Source of the DNA: Leptolinea sp. HRD-7
Lineage (GTDB): Bacteria; Chloroflexota; Anaerolineae; Anaerolineales; Anaerolineaceae
Reading direction: 5' to 3'
NCBI GenBank assembly: GCA_024363285.1
Contig: AP024710.1
Span: forward strand, 992,001 to 1,056,000
DNA length: 64,000 nucleotides
Position 1 is the stretch's first letter. Each line of letters opens with the position of its first letter. Shown piece after piece: positions 38,492-47,583 of this stretch. The position numbers and the translations under genes were made by a program. The notes under the pieces were generated by a model. It did not search any database and was not told the DNA's origin. It saw nothing but the letters and a program-made list of their open reading frames with translations.

Positions 38492-39928
38492 ATGCCAAAA
38501 TCAACCACCCAGTATGTATGCCAGCAATGCGGACGGACCTCACCGGTCTCCTTTGGGCGCTGCCCTTCGTGCAATGCCTGGGGAAGTATGGTGGAAGAGA
38601 TCATTGAAATGTCGTCTTCCCCATCTGCCGGAAAGTCTCATGGATTTTCCGCCCGCTCCAAACCCGTGAGCCTCGAAGAGATCAGTGGTGACGCGGAAAA
38701 CCGCCTCAAGACGCCCATCTCCGAATTTTCCCGGGTGCTGGGCGGCGGCATTGTACCCGGTTCGATCATTCTGGTAGGCGGTGACCCGGGGATTGGTAAA
38801 TCAACTTTGTTGCTGCAAATGGCCATGGAAATATCATCTTCGGCTTATGGCAATCATCCGGTTCTGTATGTGTCCGGAGAGGAATCCGAGCGGCAGATCA
38901 AGATGCGCGCGGTGCGCCTGTTGCGGATGGAAAACGGTGAAGCCATCACCGAAACGCCGAAGAATTTGCAATTGGTCACCGAGACCAATCTGGATATTAT
39001 TCTTGAGCATATCCAGCAGGTCAAACCAGAAGTGGTGGTGATCGATTCCATCCAGACTATCACCTTGCCCGAGTTCAGTTCATCAGCCGGGTCAGTTTCG
39101 CAGGTGCGTGAAACTGCCGCCCGCTTGCGGGAGTTGGCTAAATCCAGTGGAATAGCTGTATTCGTAATTGGACATGTCACCAAAGAAGGTGTGATCGCCG
39201 GTCCACGTGTGCTTGAACATATTGTGGATACGGTTCTCTACCTTGAAGGTGACCGCTACCAGTCATACCGGCTACTGCGCTCGGTGAAGAACCGCTTTGG
39301 AGCAACTTCAGAAGTAGGCGTCTTTGAAATGCGTGACCGGGGTATGGTGGAAGTGACCAACCCATCCGAAGCGTTTCTGGCAGAACGTCTGGTCAACACG
39401 CCGGGTTCCGCCATCGTTGTGACGATGGAAGGTACCCGGCCGCTGCTGGTGGAAATTCAAGGGTTGACCACGCGTACAAATTTTGGAAACCCAAGACGAA
39501 CGGCCAACGGATTGGATATAAATAGAGTAATGCTAAATGCTGCCGTGCTTACACGCCGCGCGGGTATTAACCTGACGGAGCAAGATGTTTTTGTCAACGT
39601 AGTCGGTGGATTGACTGTAGAAGAACCCGCAGCCGATCTGGCTATGTCAGTGGCTATTGCCTCTTCCATGCGAGATATTCCGGTTAAAGCGGATATGGTA
39701 TTGATCGGGGAGATCGGTCTGTCCGGTGAGCTGCGCTGGGTCAGCCAGATGATCCCCCGGTTGCGTGAAGCAGCGAAATTGGGATTCAAACAGGCTGTGA
39801 TCCCGCGCCGGACGTCACACGCGGAATCCTTGCCCGATGGAATAAAAGTACTGGAAGCCCGTTCCCTACAGGAAGCTCTACGGTTATCATTAATAAATAC
39901 CGATCAGGTTGATCCGAAAGGAAAATGA
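38492..39928 (+). CDS. radA: DNA repair protein RadA
   Basis: 478 aa, standard. N-terminal zinc finger Cys10/Cys13/Cys24/Cys27, RecA-like ATPase with Walker A GGDPGIGKST (96-105), Walker B VVVIDSIQT, the RadA-specific KNRFG motif (about 250) and a C-terminal Lon-type domain (FVNVVGGLTVEEPAADLA). It drives branch migration of recombination intermediates and helps repair broken forks. Its stop overlaps the next gene by four bases (ATGA). Confidence 0.97.
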   Translation: MPKSTTQYVCQQCGRTSPVSFGRCPSCNAWGSMVEEIIEMSSSPSAGKSHGFSARSKPVSLEEISGDAENRLKTPISEFSRVLGGGIVPGSIILVGGDPGIGKSTLLLQMAMEISSSAYGNHPVLYVSGEESERQIKMRAVRLLRMENGEAITETPKNLQLVTETNLDIILEHIQQVKPEVVVIDSIQTITLPEFSSSAGSVSQVRETAARLRELAKSSGIAVFVIGHVTKEGVIAGPRVLEHIVDTVLYLEGDRYQSYRLLRSVKNRFGATSEVGVFEMRDRGMVEVTNPSEAFLAERLVNTPGSAIVVTMEGTRPLLVEIQGLTTRTNFGNPRRTANGLDINRVMLNAAVLTRRAGINLTEQDVFVNVVGGLTVEEPAADLAMSVAIASSMRDIPVKADMVLIGEIGLSGELRWVSQMIPRLREAAKLGFKQAVIPRRTSHAESLPDGIKVLEARSLQEALRLSLINTDQVDPKGK

Positions 39929-40422
39929 TCATGAATCCTTTGCTTGTGGTTCGAAAACACCATGCTATTGAACATGCCAGTCTTAATATTCTTCAATCCA
40001 AATTTCCGGGTTTGCGTTTAGCCGGATATTCCGATCTGACTGGATTTCTTGTTGTAGGTGAAGTAGAAACCGATAAGCTTCTGGCGGCCGTCAACGAAGC
40101 CATTACCCGGCTGAAGGCGGGGGAAACGGGTCTGGCGATACATCCAAATTGCGGCACGAATTTCGCCGCGGCGGGGCTGGTGGCGGGCAGTCTGGCCTGG
40201 TTGAGTATGCTGGGCCGCAATCGGTCATTTAAGAAACAGCTAGATCGCTGGCCGGTGGTCGTTTCTCTCGTCACGTTGGGAATGATCGGCGCGCAACCTC
40301 TTGGTCCTTACCTTCAGGCAAATGTGACTACCGATCCGAATATTGGAGATATTCGGGTAAAAGAGATCATTATTTCAAAACATGGAACAGTAAAATCTCA
40401 CCGTTTTAAACTCGGGTATTGA
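39925..40422 (+). CDS. DUF6391-like membrane-associated protein
   Basis: 165 aa; ATG overlapping the radA stop, with a second ATG six bases on. N-terminal RKHHAIEHASLNIL is the family's His-rich signature, GLAIHPNCGTNFAAAGLVAG leads into one or two hydrophobic segments (about 75-95 and 112-128). Members occur beside unrelated genes in Cyanobacteria and Chloroflexota and have no assigned function. Family name given from recollection. Confidence 0.65.
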   Translation: MIMNPLLVVRKHHAIEHASLNILQSKFPGLRLAGYSDLTGFLVVGEVETDKLLAAVNEAITRLKAGETGLAIHPNCGTNFAAAGLVAGSLAWLSMLGRNRSFKKQLDRWPVVVSLVTLGMIGAQPLGPYLQANVTTDPNIGDIRVKEIIISKHGTVKSHRFKLGY

Positions 40423-40429
40423 TCGAATT

Positions 40430-41461
40430 ATGTCATCCGCTCATATTTTTTTTCTTCACGGAGACGATGAGGCCGGAATAACCGAACGCGTAAACGTTCT
40501 GTCCGGTTTGTTGGGAGATCCATCACTGGCAGATCTTAACTTGACCACATTAGATGGCCGGGTATGCGATGAAAATGACATCCGCAACGCGGCTTTGGCC
40601 ATCCCGTTTCTTTCAGACCATCGTCTTGTTATTGTGCAAAACGCGCTGTCTCGAATCAACCAGGACAGTCAAAAGAAACGTTTTACCGCGCTACTAGACG
40701 AGATTCCTCCCTCAACGCAACTGGTTTTAATAATTCCTGATGAAACCGCCTGGGTAAAAGATAAAGACACCGGCCGTTGGGAAAAAAGCTGGAAAGTCTT
40801 AAGTTCTTCCCATTTTCTGGTGAAATGGGCCAAAGAAAATTCATCAAAAATTTCAGATGAAGGTTTCCGGTTGCCGGAGCAAAAAGAAATGCCCGGATGG
40901 ATTATCTCAGAAGCAAAAAAGCAAGGTGGTCTATTTACCCCGGGAGCGGCTTCGGAATTGGCTGAATTTACAGGGAGTGAAACTCAGGTTGCCCGGCTTG
41001 AGATCACAAAACTCTTGAACTATGTTAACTTTGAACGCGCGGTAAATGAAGACGATGTGGATGTGGTTTCTATTCAGCAGAATCAGGCAACCGTTTTTCA
41101 ATTAAATGATGCCATTGCCAACGGAGAAAGAGGAACTGCCTTACATTTATTACAACAGGTACTCGAAACCGATGACCCCATTCGAATTTTTGCCAGTATT
41201 GTCGGTCATTTCCGCCGTCTTCTATTGATCAAAGACTCCCTGCAGCGCGGTGAAACGTCAAATTCCATTTCGACAAGTTTTAAAGTCTACGGAAAGAATT
41301 TGGATGGCATTATGGCGCAATGCCGGCGATTCACCATGGATGAATTAAAAAAGGCCTACCGGCACCTTTCCGATCTTGATTTTGAGATCAAAAGTGGTAT
41401 TACACCGGCAGACCTTGCTATCGAATTATTCTTGATGGACTTGAAAACAGTTAAAACTTAA
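40430..41461 (+). CDS. holA: DNA polymerase III delta subunit
   Basis: 343 aa. The clamp-loader delta fold: FFLHGDDEAGITERVN N-terminus in place of a functional P-loop, IRNAALAIPFLSDHRLVIVQNAL, and the C-terminal collar domain (ATVFQLNDAIANGERGTALHLL and FASIVGHFRRLLLIKDSL). Opens and loads the DnaN clamp. It starts eight bases after the DUF6391-like gene, so radA-DUF6391-holA is one operon. The 3' end overlaps the convergent galE by 11 bases. Confidence 0.93.
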   Translation: MSSAHIFFLHGDDEAGITERVNVLSGLLGDPSLADLNLTTLDGRVCDENDIRNAALAIPFLSDHRLVIVQNALSRINQDSQKKRFTALLDEIPPSTQLVLIIPDETAWVKDKDTGRWEKSWKVLSSSHFLVKWAKENSSKISDEGFRLPEQKEMPGWIISEAKKQGGLFTPGAASELAEFTGSETQVARLEITKLLNYVNFERAVNEDDVDVVSIQQNQATVFQLNDAIANGERGTALHLLQQVLETDDPIRIFASIVGHFRRLLLIKDSLQRGETSNSISTSFKVYGKNLDGIMAQCRRFTMDELKKAYRHLSDLDFEIKSGITPADLAIELFLMDLKTVKT

Positions 41462-42461
41462 TAATCGTCTCTCGAATTTCACCCCATTTCAGGGCATCTT
41501 CAATGCCCTTTTCTATGGGTAGTTCCGTTTTCCACTTGAGTAATTTCAAAGCTTTATCGGCATTGGTAAAAGAGCCAGCCACATCGCCCGGGCGGGGTTC
41601 TGTCTCGCGTTTGTTGATGGTTTTTCCATAAACCTTTTCAAAAGCAGCGACCAACTCTTTGACAGTCACACCATTACCGGTGCCGAGGTTAATTACCAGA
41701 TAATTATCGGGCGGATTGCCGGCACGATCAAACACACCATCAAAATCAGTAACAGCGTTGACATGCGCGCGTGCCAGGTCCCACACGTGAATGAAATCGC
41801 GGATACCAGATCCGTCACGTGTTGGCCAGTTGACGCCAGTGATATCAAAGGTGTCCTGTTTACCAAGAGCGGTGTCTACCAGTTTTCCAAGCACATGGGT
41901 GGGATTCTTAACATGTATCCCAGAGCGCATTTTGGGATCCGCGCCGATCGGATTGAAATATCGAAGCGCGATACCTTTCATACCGTATGCCGCGCAAAAA
42001 TCCTTCAATATCATTTCCATCATGTATTTTGTGCGCGCGTAAGGACTGTTTGCTTTGAGAGGGGATTCTTCTGTCACTTTGAAACCGGGTACCACATCAT
42101 AGATCGAAGCGGATGAGCTGAAAACCAATCGCGGGTATCCCAAGTCACTCAAACTTTTGAAAAGTTCCAATGATTTGGACACATTGTCAACATAATAGTC
42201 ATATGGATTGGTTACAGATTCTGGCACCACAATAAGTGCGGCACAATGCACTGTTGCCTGGATATCTGGATGTTCTTTTAATATCGTTTCAACCGCAGAC
42301 CGGTCCGCGATATCGGCTTTGTAAAATATTCGGTTACGGGTAAATTCTTCACGTCCGGTAATCAATGAGTCCAGGATAACCGGAATATGCCCTGAATCTT
42401 CCAGAGCGGAACAAATTGTGCTGCCGATGTATCCGGCACCGCCGGTAATGAGAAATTTCAT
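41451..42461 (-). CDS. galE: UDP-glucose 4-epimerase
   Basis: 336 aa, standard extended SDR. NAD-binding GGAGYIG at 7-13, SSSASIYD catalytic Ser/Thr region (about 117-124), catalytic YARTK (about 145-149), RYFNPIGADP, and the C-terminal RRPGDVAGS-type region (PRPGDVAGSFTNADKA). Interconverts UDP-glucose and UDP-galactose with NAD+. ATG at 42461 follows CGAGGATAAAA. galT and galK are about 2.4 kb away on the other strand, beyond the putative origin. Confidence 0.95.
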   Translation of the reverse strand: MKFLITGGAGYIGSTICSALEDSGHIPVILDSLITGREEFTRNRIFYKADIADRSAVETILKEHPDIQATVHCAALIVVPESVTNPYDYYVDNVSKSLELFKSLSDLGYPRLVFSSSASIYDVVPGFKVTEESPLKANSPYARTKYMMEMILKDFCAAYGMKGIALRYFNPIGADPKMRSGIHVKNPTHVLGKLVDTALGKQDTFDITGVNWPTRDGSGIRDFIHVWDLARAHVNAVTDFDGVFDRAGNPPDNYLVINLGTGNGVTVKELVAAFEKVYGKTINKRETEPRPGDVAGSFTNADKALKLLKWKTELPIEKGIEDALKWGEIRETIIKF

Positions 42462-42601
42462 TTTTATCCTCGTGTAGTGTTGATATCGGTATTATAACCT
42501 TTGCGTGCAATGTGCTCTTATTATGAAAATATGAAAAGGAATATCCACATAATTTAATATTAAAATGAGTTTTTATACTGTATATAAAAAAGGAAAATGT
42601 G

Positions 42602-43240
42602 ATGTACATTGCCATTGAGGGTGTTATCGGTGTCGGAAAAACAACGCTGGCCCGGCTGTTGCAGCCATCTTTTCAATCCGGCCTGTTATTGGAAGTTTTT
42701 GAAGAAAATCCTTTTTTAAGTGATTTTTACAGCGACCGAGCCCGGTACGCTTTTCAAACTCAGATATTCTTTTTACTCAGCCGTTACCGCCAACAGCATA
42801 ACAATGTTCCACGTTTGCTATCTGAAAATGAAAATTTGATTAGCGACTATACCTTTGAGAAAGATTCCATTTTCGCGCGAATTAACTTACAGGGGGATGA
42901 ATTGACCATGTACGAACGCGTGCATGAAGCGCTCGCCGAAAAGGTACCTACACCTGATCTGCTCGTATACCTTCGTGCCAACATGGATACCATTTTGCAG
43001 CGAATTGCTCTACGTGACCGATCATACGAACGGCAGATCGAAAGAGAATATTTACAACAACTTTCAGATGCATACGAAGAATTCCTTTCCCATTCCTCTA
43101 AATTGCCTTTTCCAGTTTTGATCATCGATACGGAAAAAACGGATTACATTCGGTCACAGGATGAACTAAAGATAATAGAAAACCGTATCCGGCAAACTTT
43201 GCAACTTAGTCCGTTCCAGCCGCCCCTTCCCATCTCTTGA
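42602..43240 (+). CDS. Deoxynucleoside kinase (dNK family), copy 1
   Basis: 212 aa from the ATG at 42602 (a GTG three bases earlier is less likely; AAAGGAAAA upstream). P-loop GVIGVGKTT (about 7-15), FEENPFLSDFY (specificity/general-base region, about 36-46), LRERIALRDR-type lid (LQRIALRDRSYER). Phosphorylates deoxynucleosides for dNTP salvage. The usual DRS after strand 3 is replaced by SDYTFEKD, unlike copy 2 (QDRSIYED), which points to a different base preference. Confidence 0.87.
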   Translation: MYIAIEGVIGVGKTTLARLLQPSFQSGLLLEVFEENPFLSDFYSDRARYAFQTQIFFLLSRYRQQHNNVPRLLSENENLISDYTFEKDSIFARINLQGDELTMYERVHEALAEKVPTPDLLVYLRANMDTILQRIALRDRSYERQIEREYLQQLSDAYEEFLSHSSKLPFPVLIIDTEKTDYIRSQDELKIIENRIRQTLQLSPFQPPLPIS

Positions 43241-43280
43241 CCTTTCTACGGTTATAATTTTCTGAAGGAAGGAAAAAAAG

Positions 43281-44291
43281 ATGCGGATAACGAAAGATTC
43301 TTTGCTTCGTCTGGCACGCGATATGTCTGCCATTCGAATAAATGAAGACCACAGTATAGTCTGCATCTACCTGACAGGATCAATGCTCACGGACGATCCG
43401 TTCATCGGGGGATCCACGGATATTGATCTTTTTTTTGTCCATGCCGGACAACCTGTCGTAGCGCGAGAGGTTAAATATCTGAACGACGATGTCACACTGG
43501 ATATTGCCCATATTGATCAGATGAGATTTCAACAGCCAAGGCGATTGCGCGCTGATCCCTGGCTGGGACCGTTTCTTTGTGCCAAACCGAAAGTTCTGTT
43601 TGATACCCATCACTGGTTTGAATTTACAGAAGCAAGTGTTGCCGCTCAATTCTACCGACCAGAATATGTTCTGGAACGTTCGCGTCCTCTGGCGGCAGCA
43701 GCCCGGCAGACCTGGATGAATTTTCATCTTAATGAAAAGGAAGTTACCCCTCTCAATGTTTTGTTATTGCTCGATGCCGTAGAAAAAGCGGGAAATTCAT
43801 TGGCATTATTAAGTGGTCCGCCTCTTGTCACAAGACGTTTTTTTAGTGGATTATCAACAAGGCTGGAAAAAGCCGGAAAAATAAATTTATTAACCAACTT
43901 TCAAAATTTTATTCTTCCTCAATCTTTATCAGATATCGAATGGACACAATGGATAACTGCCTGGGAATCAATTTTTAAAGAAACATCTGAACGGGTTGAG
44001 ACTCCAACCAGTCTCTTATTACCACGTAAGAACTACTATGTAAAAGCTGTCACAGAATTATCTGCAGAGGAACCGTTAACAGCCGCCTGGATATTGATGA
44101 ATTGTTGGACACGTTCAGCCGCCGTTTTAGATGAAGGGTCCACCAGTCTTGAAAATTGGAGAAGAGCCTGCGCCGAATTCATGCTGATCAAAGAGTCATT
44201 TGACCCGGTGATGGAAAAGCTTGACAGTCTATTGGATTTAATAGAAGAGACTCTGGACACTTTTGCCTCAGAAAATGGACTTTCACAGTAA
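43281..44291 (+). CDS. Nucleotidyltransferase-like protein of unknown function
   Basis: 336 aa; GAAGGAAGG precedes the ATG. Near the N-terminus YLTGSMLTDDPFIGGSTDIDLFFV (about 30-53) matches the polymerase-beta-type nucleotidyltransferase active site (G-S, then D-x-D). The rest is mostly helical (about 110-336) without a recognised domain, with a long helical hairpin at the end. Could transfer a nucleotide to a small molecule, RNA or protein, or be a toxin-like MNT member; no HEPN partner adjoins it. It ends just before the DnaA-box cluster. Confidence 0.65.
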   Translation: MRITKDSLLRLARDMSAIRINEDHSIVCIYLTGSMLTDDPFIGGSTDIDLFFVHAGQPVVAREVKYLNDDVTLDIAHIDQMRFQQPRRLRADPWLGPFLCAKPKVLFDTHHWFEFTEASVAAQFYRPEYVLERSRPLAAAARQTWMNFHLNEKEVTPLNVLLLLDAVEKAGNSLALLSGPPLVTRRFFSGLSTRLEKAGKINLLTNFQNFILPQSLSDIEWTQWITAWESIFKETSERVETPTSLLLPRKNYYVKAVTELSAEEPLTAAWILMNCWTRSAAVLDEGSTSLENWRRACAEFMLIKESFDPVMEKLDSLLDLIEETLDTFASENGLSQ

Positions 44292-44660
44292 GTAAATAAA
44301 CCTGTGGATAAATCCGTTAAATCTGTGGATAACTGACATTAACTGTGGATAACTATGCGTAATCAGAAGGAATACTCCAGAATAAAACGGTGAAATTCCG
44401 TATTCTATCCACATCGAAAATTCAAGAAGATACGTTTTTAATCAATTAAAACTGGTCTACATTTATTTTTCGCATTTTATCCACAAAAATTTACCAGAAA
44501 AGAAATTTTGAAAGCCCTATATAAAGTGCATCCAAATATAGTTCATCCCATATATGGTGTATATTGATTGGCTCATCAGGTTATCCACTTATCCCCACTC
44601 TCTATTAATAATACGGAATCATAAATATAAATAACCTGAAAAGATAATTATAAAAAAATC
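44292..44660. other. oriC: Candidate chromosomal replication origin (oriC)
   Basis: Seven DnaA-box sequences in 295 bases. Exact TGTGGATAA at 44303-44311, 44324-44332 and 44344-44352; exact TTATCCACA at 44477-44485; one-mismatch boxes at 44405-44413, 44581-44589 and 44589-44597. The first three point one way, the last four the other. Between and after them lie very AT-rich stretches (44430-44470, 44600-44660) suitable for unwinding. No open frame is supported. dnaN, holA and two parS sites are within 16 kb. Confidence 0.85.
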
Positions 44661-44773
44661 GCTCATAAAGGCAGATTATGAATACTTCCTGCAGACATTG
44701 GGGAAACCAATATTTGCGGGAATCGTTCTTTTTTTGTGCAACATCGTCTTTATCATGTAAAATATACAGTACC

Positions 44774-44785
44774 GTTATCGATAAC
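44774..44785. promoter_or_regulatory. LacI/GalR-type operator before galT
   Basis: Perfect palindrome GTTATCGATAAC with the central CG typical of LacI-family operators, 57 bases before the galT start and just after a possible promoter (TTGTGC, 18 bases, TAAAAT). No LacI-family gene is in the window. Confidence 0.55.
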
Positions 44786-44841
44786 GTAACCGCAAAATCC
44801 GTCCAGAATGCGTATTTCTGGCAGTTCAAGGATGATTTCAG

Positions 44842-45888
44842 ATGTATTCATCTTCCCATCGTCGGTTCAATCCACTAACCTGTGAATGGGTACTGGTATC
44901 CCCTCACCGCTCAAAACGGCCCTGGCTTGGGCAGGTAGAAAAGAAAGTATCCGAATCTCTGCCCATGTATGATCCTCAATGTTACCTTTGCCCGGGAAAT
45001 GAACGGGCGGGGGGAATAAAGAACGAGAAATACACCGGCACATATGTCTTTGATAACGATTTTGCCTCGTTATTGCCGACTGTTCCTGTTGACGATGGGG
45101 AATATCCTTCACACCCGCTGATGAAAGCCGAACAGGAAACCGGCATATGCAAAGTAGTTTGTTTTTCTCCCCGTCACGATCTGACCCTCCCGGAAATGGA
45201 ACGGCAAGATATACAAAATGTCATTGCCACATGGACAAAAGAGTCTTTTGATCTGTCTTCCCGGTCGGATATAGCCTATGTACAGGTATTTGAAAATAAA
45301 GGTGCTGTGATGGGATGTTCAAACCCTCACCCTCACAGTCAGATTTGGTCACAATCTCGCATTCCCAATGAACCGGCGAAAGAACTGGTTTCTCAGACCC
45401 AGTATTTCAATGAACATCATAAAACCCTGTTACACGAATACGCGGCCGAAGAACTTCGTCTCAAAGAACGTCTGGTGGCGGTGAATGACCATTTCACCGC
45501 TCTGGTTCCGTTCTGGGCTATCTGGCCGTTTGAAACATTAGTAATAGCCAATGGTCCGGCTTCACGGTTGAGTGATTTGACCCCGGTAGAAATAGAAGCT
45601 CTGGCAGATGTGATGAAACGTATTACCACACGGTATGACAATTTGTTTGAGACGTCTTTCCCCTATTCGATGGGATTTCACCAGGCGCCGGCGGATGGTG
45701 AGAAACATCCTGAATGGACTCTTCACGCGCATTTCTATCCTCCATTGCTGCGTTCCGCAACGGTGAAAAAATTCATGGTGGGGTATGAATTGCTCTCTAT
45801 GCCTCAGCGCGATATAACCCCCGAAGTAGCCGCGGCCCGATTATGTGAACTTTCGGATACGGTTCATTACCGGTCCATTCAAAAATAA
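44842..45888 (+). CDS. galT: Galactose-1-phosphate uridylyltransferase
   Basis: 348 aa, class I GalT. Exchanges UMP between UDP-glucose and galactose 1-phosphate. [17 protein letters not shown] (about 7-23), CYLCPGN zinc-binding pair (about 48-54), catalytic NPHPHSQIW (His-Pro-His, about 164-172), and the second half with [21 protein letters not shown]. 28 bp before galK, so galTK is an operon, probably under the operator at 44774-44785. Confidence 0.96.
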   Translation: MYSSSHRRFNPLTCEWVLVSPHRSKRPWLGQVEKKVSESLPMYDPQCYLCPGNERAGGIKNEKYTGTYVFDNDFASLLPTVPVDDGEYPSHPLMKAEQETGICKVVCFSPRHDLTLPEMERQDIQNVIATWTKESFDLSSRSDIAYVQVFENKGAVMGCSNPHPHSQIWSQSRIPNEPAKELVSQTQYFNEHHKTLLHEYAAEELRLKERLVAVNDHFTALVPFWAIWPFETLVIANGPASRLSDLTPVEIEALADVMKRITTRYDNLFETSFPYSMGFHQAPADGEKHPEWTLHAHFYPPLLRSATVKKFMVGYELLSMPQRDITPEVAAARLCELSDTVHYRSIQK

Positions 45889-45916
45889 CTCAAATAATTA
45901 TCATTCAGGATAAAAC

Positions 45917-47095
45917 ATGGAAATCTCAGAAATTGTCACCCGGGCGTTCGAAGAAAAATTTGGGAAGAAACCTGATCATCTGGCCAGCGCGCCGGGACGA
46001 GTAAATCTGTTGGGTGAACATGTTGATTACAACGATGGATTTGTGCTTCCGGCGGCCATTAATCTGGCAACCCGGATAGCTTTTTCTTCTAGCGGGTCAG
46101 AGAAATCTACATTGGTCGCGCTGGATATTGATTATGATGAAACAACGTTTGATTTGAAGGGTGTCTTCGATAAAAAGGATTCAAACGGCAGGATGCTTTC
46201 AGAATGGTCCCGGTATCCGGCTGGAATGGCCTGGGCGTTGAACGAAAAAGGGCTGGAAGTAAATGGTATGAACGCGGTGTTTTCATCGGATGTACCTCGT
46301 GGAGCCAGCCTGAGTTCATCCGCATCCGTTGAGATGGCATTTGGCAAAGCCTGGCAAAAACTGGGAGGATGGGACATTCCTCCCATGCAGCTTGCCCTTA
46401 TTGGTCAACGGGCAGAAAACGCCTATGTGGGAATGAATTGCGGTATTATGGATCAATTCGCGTCAGCCTGCGGGGAAAAAGACCGTTTACTGCTGTTGGA
46501 TTGCCGAAGTCTTGAATATCGAACTCTTCCATTGCCCGAAGATGTTGCGATTGTCATCGCGGATACAAGTGTTCGGCGTACGCTGGTTTCCAGCGCGTAT
46601 AACAAGCGCCGTGAATCATGTGAAGAAGCTGTTCGTTTGCTAAAAACAAAAATCCCTTCTCTAAAGTCTTTAAGAGATATTTCTGTGGAAGATTTTGAAA
46701 AATTGTCGGGATTATTACCGGCTGAGACAGAAATGCGCGCCCGGCATGTAGTGTACGAAATCGCGCGAACATCACGTTCCATACCATTGCTTGAATCAGG
46801 TGATGTTGAAGCCTTCGGGCAGCTTATGAATGAATGTCATGCCTCACTGCGGGATCTTTATGAAGTATCAGGTCCGGAATTGGATTTGATGGCCTGTCTG
46901 GCTCAACCATTAAAAGGATGTCTGGGAGCAAGGCAAACTGGCGGCGGATTTGCCGGATGTACAGTTAACCTGGTTCGCAAAGAATACACTGATGAATTCT
47001 CACAGATGTTATCTACGCAATATGAATCTAAGACCGGATTGCATCCGGCTGTGTACATCTGTGAAGCTTCAAAAGGTGCTGAAATTTTATACTAA
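45917..47095 (+). CDS. galK: Galactokinase
   Basis: 392 aa, GHMP kinase. Phosphorylates galactose at C1. SAPGRVNLLGEHVDYNDGFVLPAAI (about 24-48) is the galactokinase signature, GASLSSSASVEMA (about 131-143) the ATP-binding motif 2, and LGARQTGGGFAGCTV (about 336-350) motif 3. Completes the Leloir route with galT upstream and galE across the putative origin. Confidence 0.96.
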   Translation: MEISEIVTRAFEEKFGKKPDHLASAPGRVNLLGEHVDYNDGFVLPAAINLATRIAFSSSGSEKSTLVALDIDYDETTFDLKGVFDKKDSNGRMLSEWSRYPAGMAWALNEKGLEVNGMNAVFSSDVPRGASLSSSASVEMAFGKAWQKLGGWDIPPMQLALIGQRAENAYVGMNCGIMDQFASACGEKDRLLLLDCRSLEYRTLPLPEDVAIVIADTSVRRTLVSSAYNKRRESCEEAVRLLKTKIPSLKSLRDISVEDFEKLSGLLPAETEMRARHVVYEIARTSRSIPLLESGDVEAFGQLMNECHASLRDLYEVSGPELDLMACLAQPLKGCLGARQTGGGFAGCTVNLVRKEYTDEFSQMLSTQYESKTGLHPAVYICEASKGAEILY

Positions 47096-47193
47096 AATTT
47101 TATTTAAAGTGAATAAAACTAAAATAATAAAAATTTAAAAGGGGAATATATCGAAAAAATTCAATTAGACCCATAAAAAGGGTATATTTCCGC

Positions 47194-47222
47194 TTGTATA
47201 AAATAAAACTTTTCTGTATGAT
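47194..47222 (+). promoter_or_regulatory. Predicted spoVS promoter
   Basis: TTGTAT (47194-47199), 17-base spacer, TATGAT (47217-47222), in AT-rich DNA, about 85 bases before the spoVS ATG. Confidence 0.55.
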
Positions 47223-47308
47223 ACATTAAGAATATATTAATAAGCCCCCTATCAGTAAATCAACCCAACGAAAAACCATGCTTAATCTATCTCTGAAGGA
47301 GGAGTAGT

Positions 47309-47569
47309 ATGAACGTCATCAAAGTGAAAGCTACCTCTCGCACAGCCGCCGTTGCAGGGGCAATTGCCGGGGTAATTCGAGAGAAAAAACATGCCGAAGT
47401 TCAAGCCATCGGAGCTGGCGCAGTAAATCAGGCTATTAAAGCTCTGGTGTTGGCAAAAGGGTACCTCGGAGAAGAAAATGTGTCTATCGTCTGCGTTCCA
47501 GAATTTGTGGATGTGGATATTGATGGAAAGGTTCGAACCGCTATTAAATTAATTGTCGAACCGAGATAG
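47309..47569 (+). CDS. spoVS: Stage V sporulation protein S (SpoVS)
   Basis: 86 aa, the full family length, with an excellent GAAGGAGGAG ribosome site. MNVIKVKATSRTAAVAGAIAGVIRE and AEVQAIGAGAVNQAIKALVLAKGYL are near-universal in the family, an Alba-like fold likely to bind nucleic acid. In Bacillus it affects septation and coat assembly. Here no other sporulation gene is nearby, and homologues are common in non-sporulating Chloroflexota and Deinococcus relatives, so a general nucleic-acid or cell-division role is likelier (inference). Confidence 0.95.
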   Translation: MNVIKVKATSRTAAVAGAIAGVIREKKHAEVQAIGAGAVNQAIKALVLAKGYLGEENVSIVCVPEFVDVDIDGKVRTAIKLIVEPR

Positions 47570-47583
47570 ATTTAAAAAACGTT

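Noticed and set aside
44678-44878. 66-aa open frame before galT
   Set aside because: AT-rich, no family, overlaps the galT control region and start.
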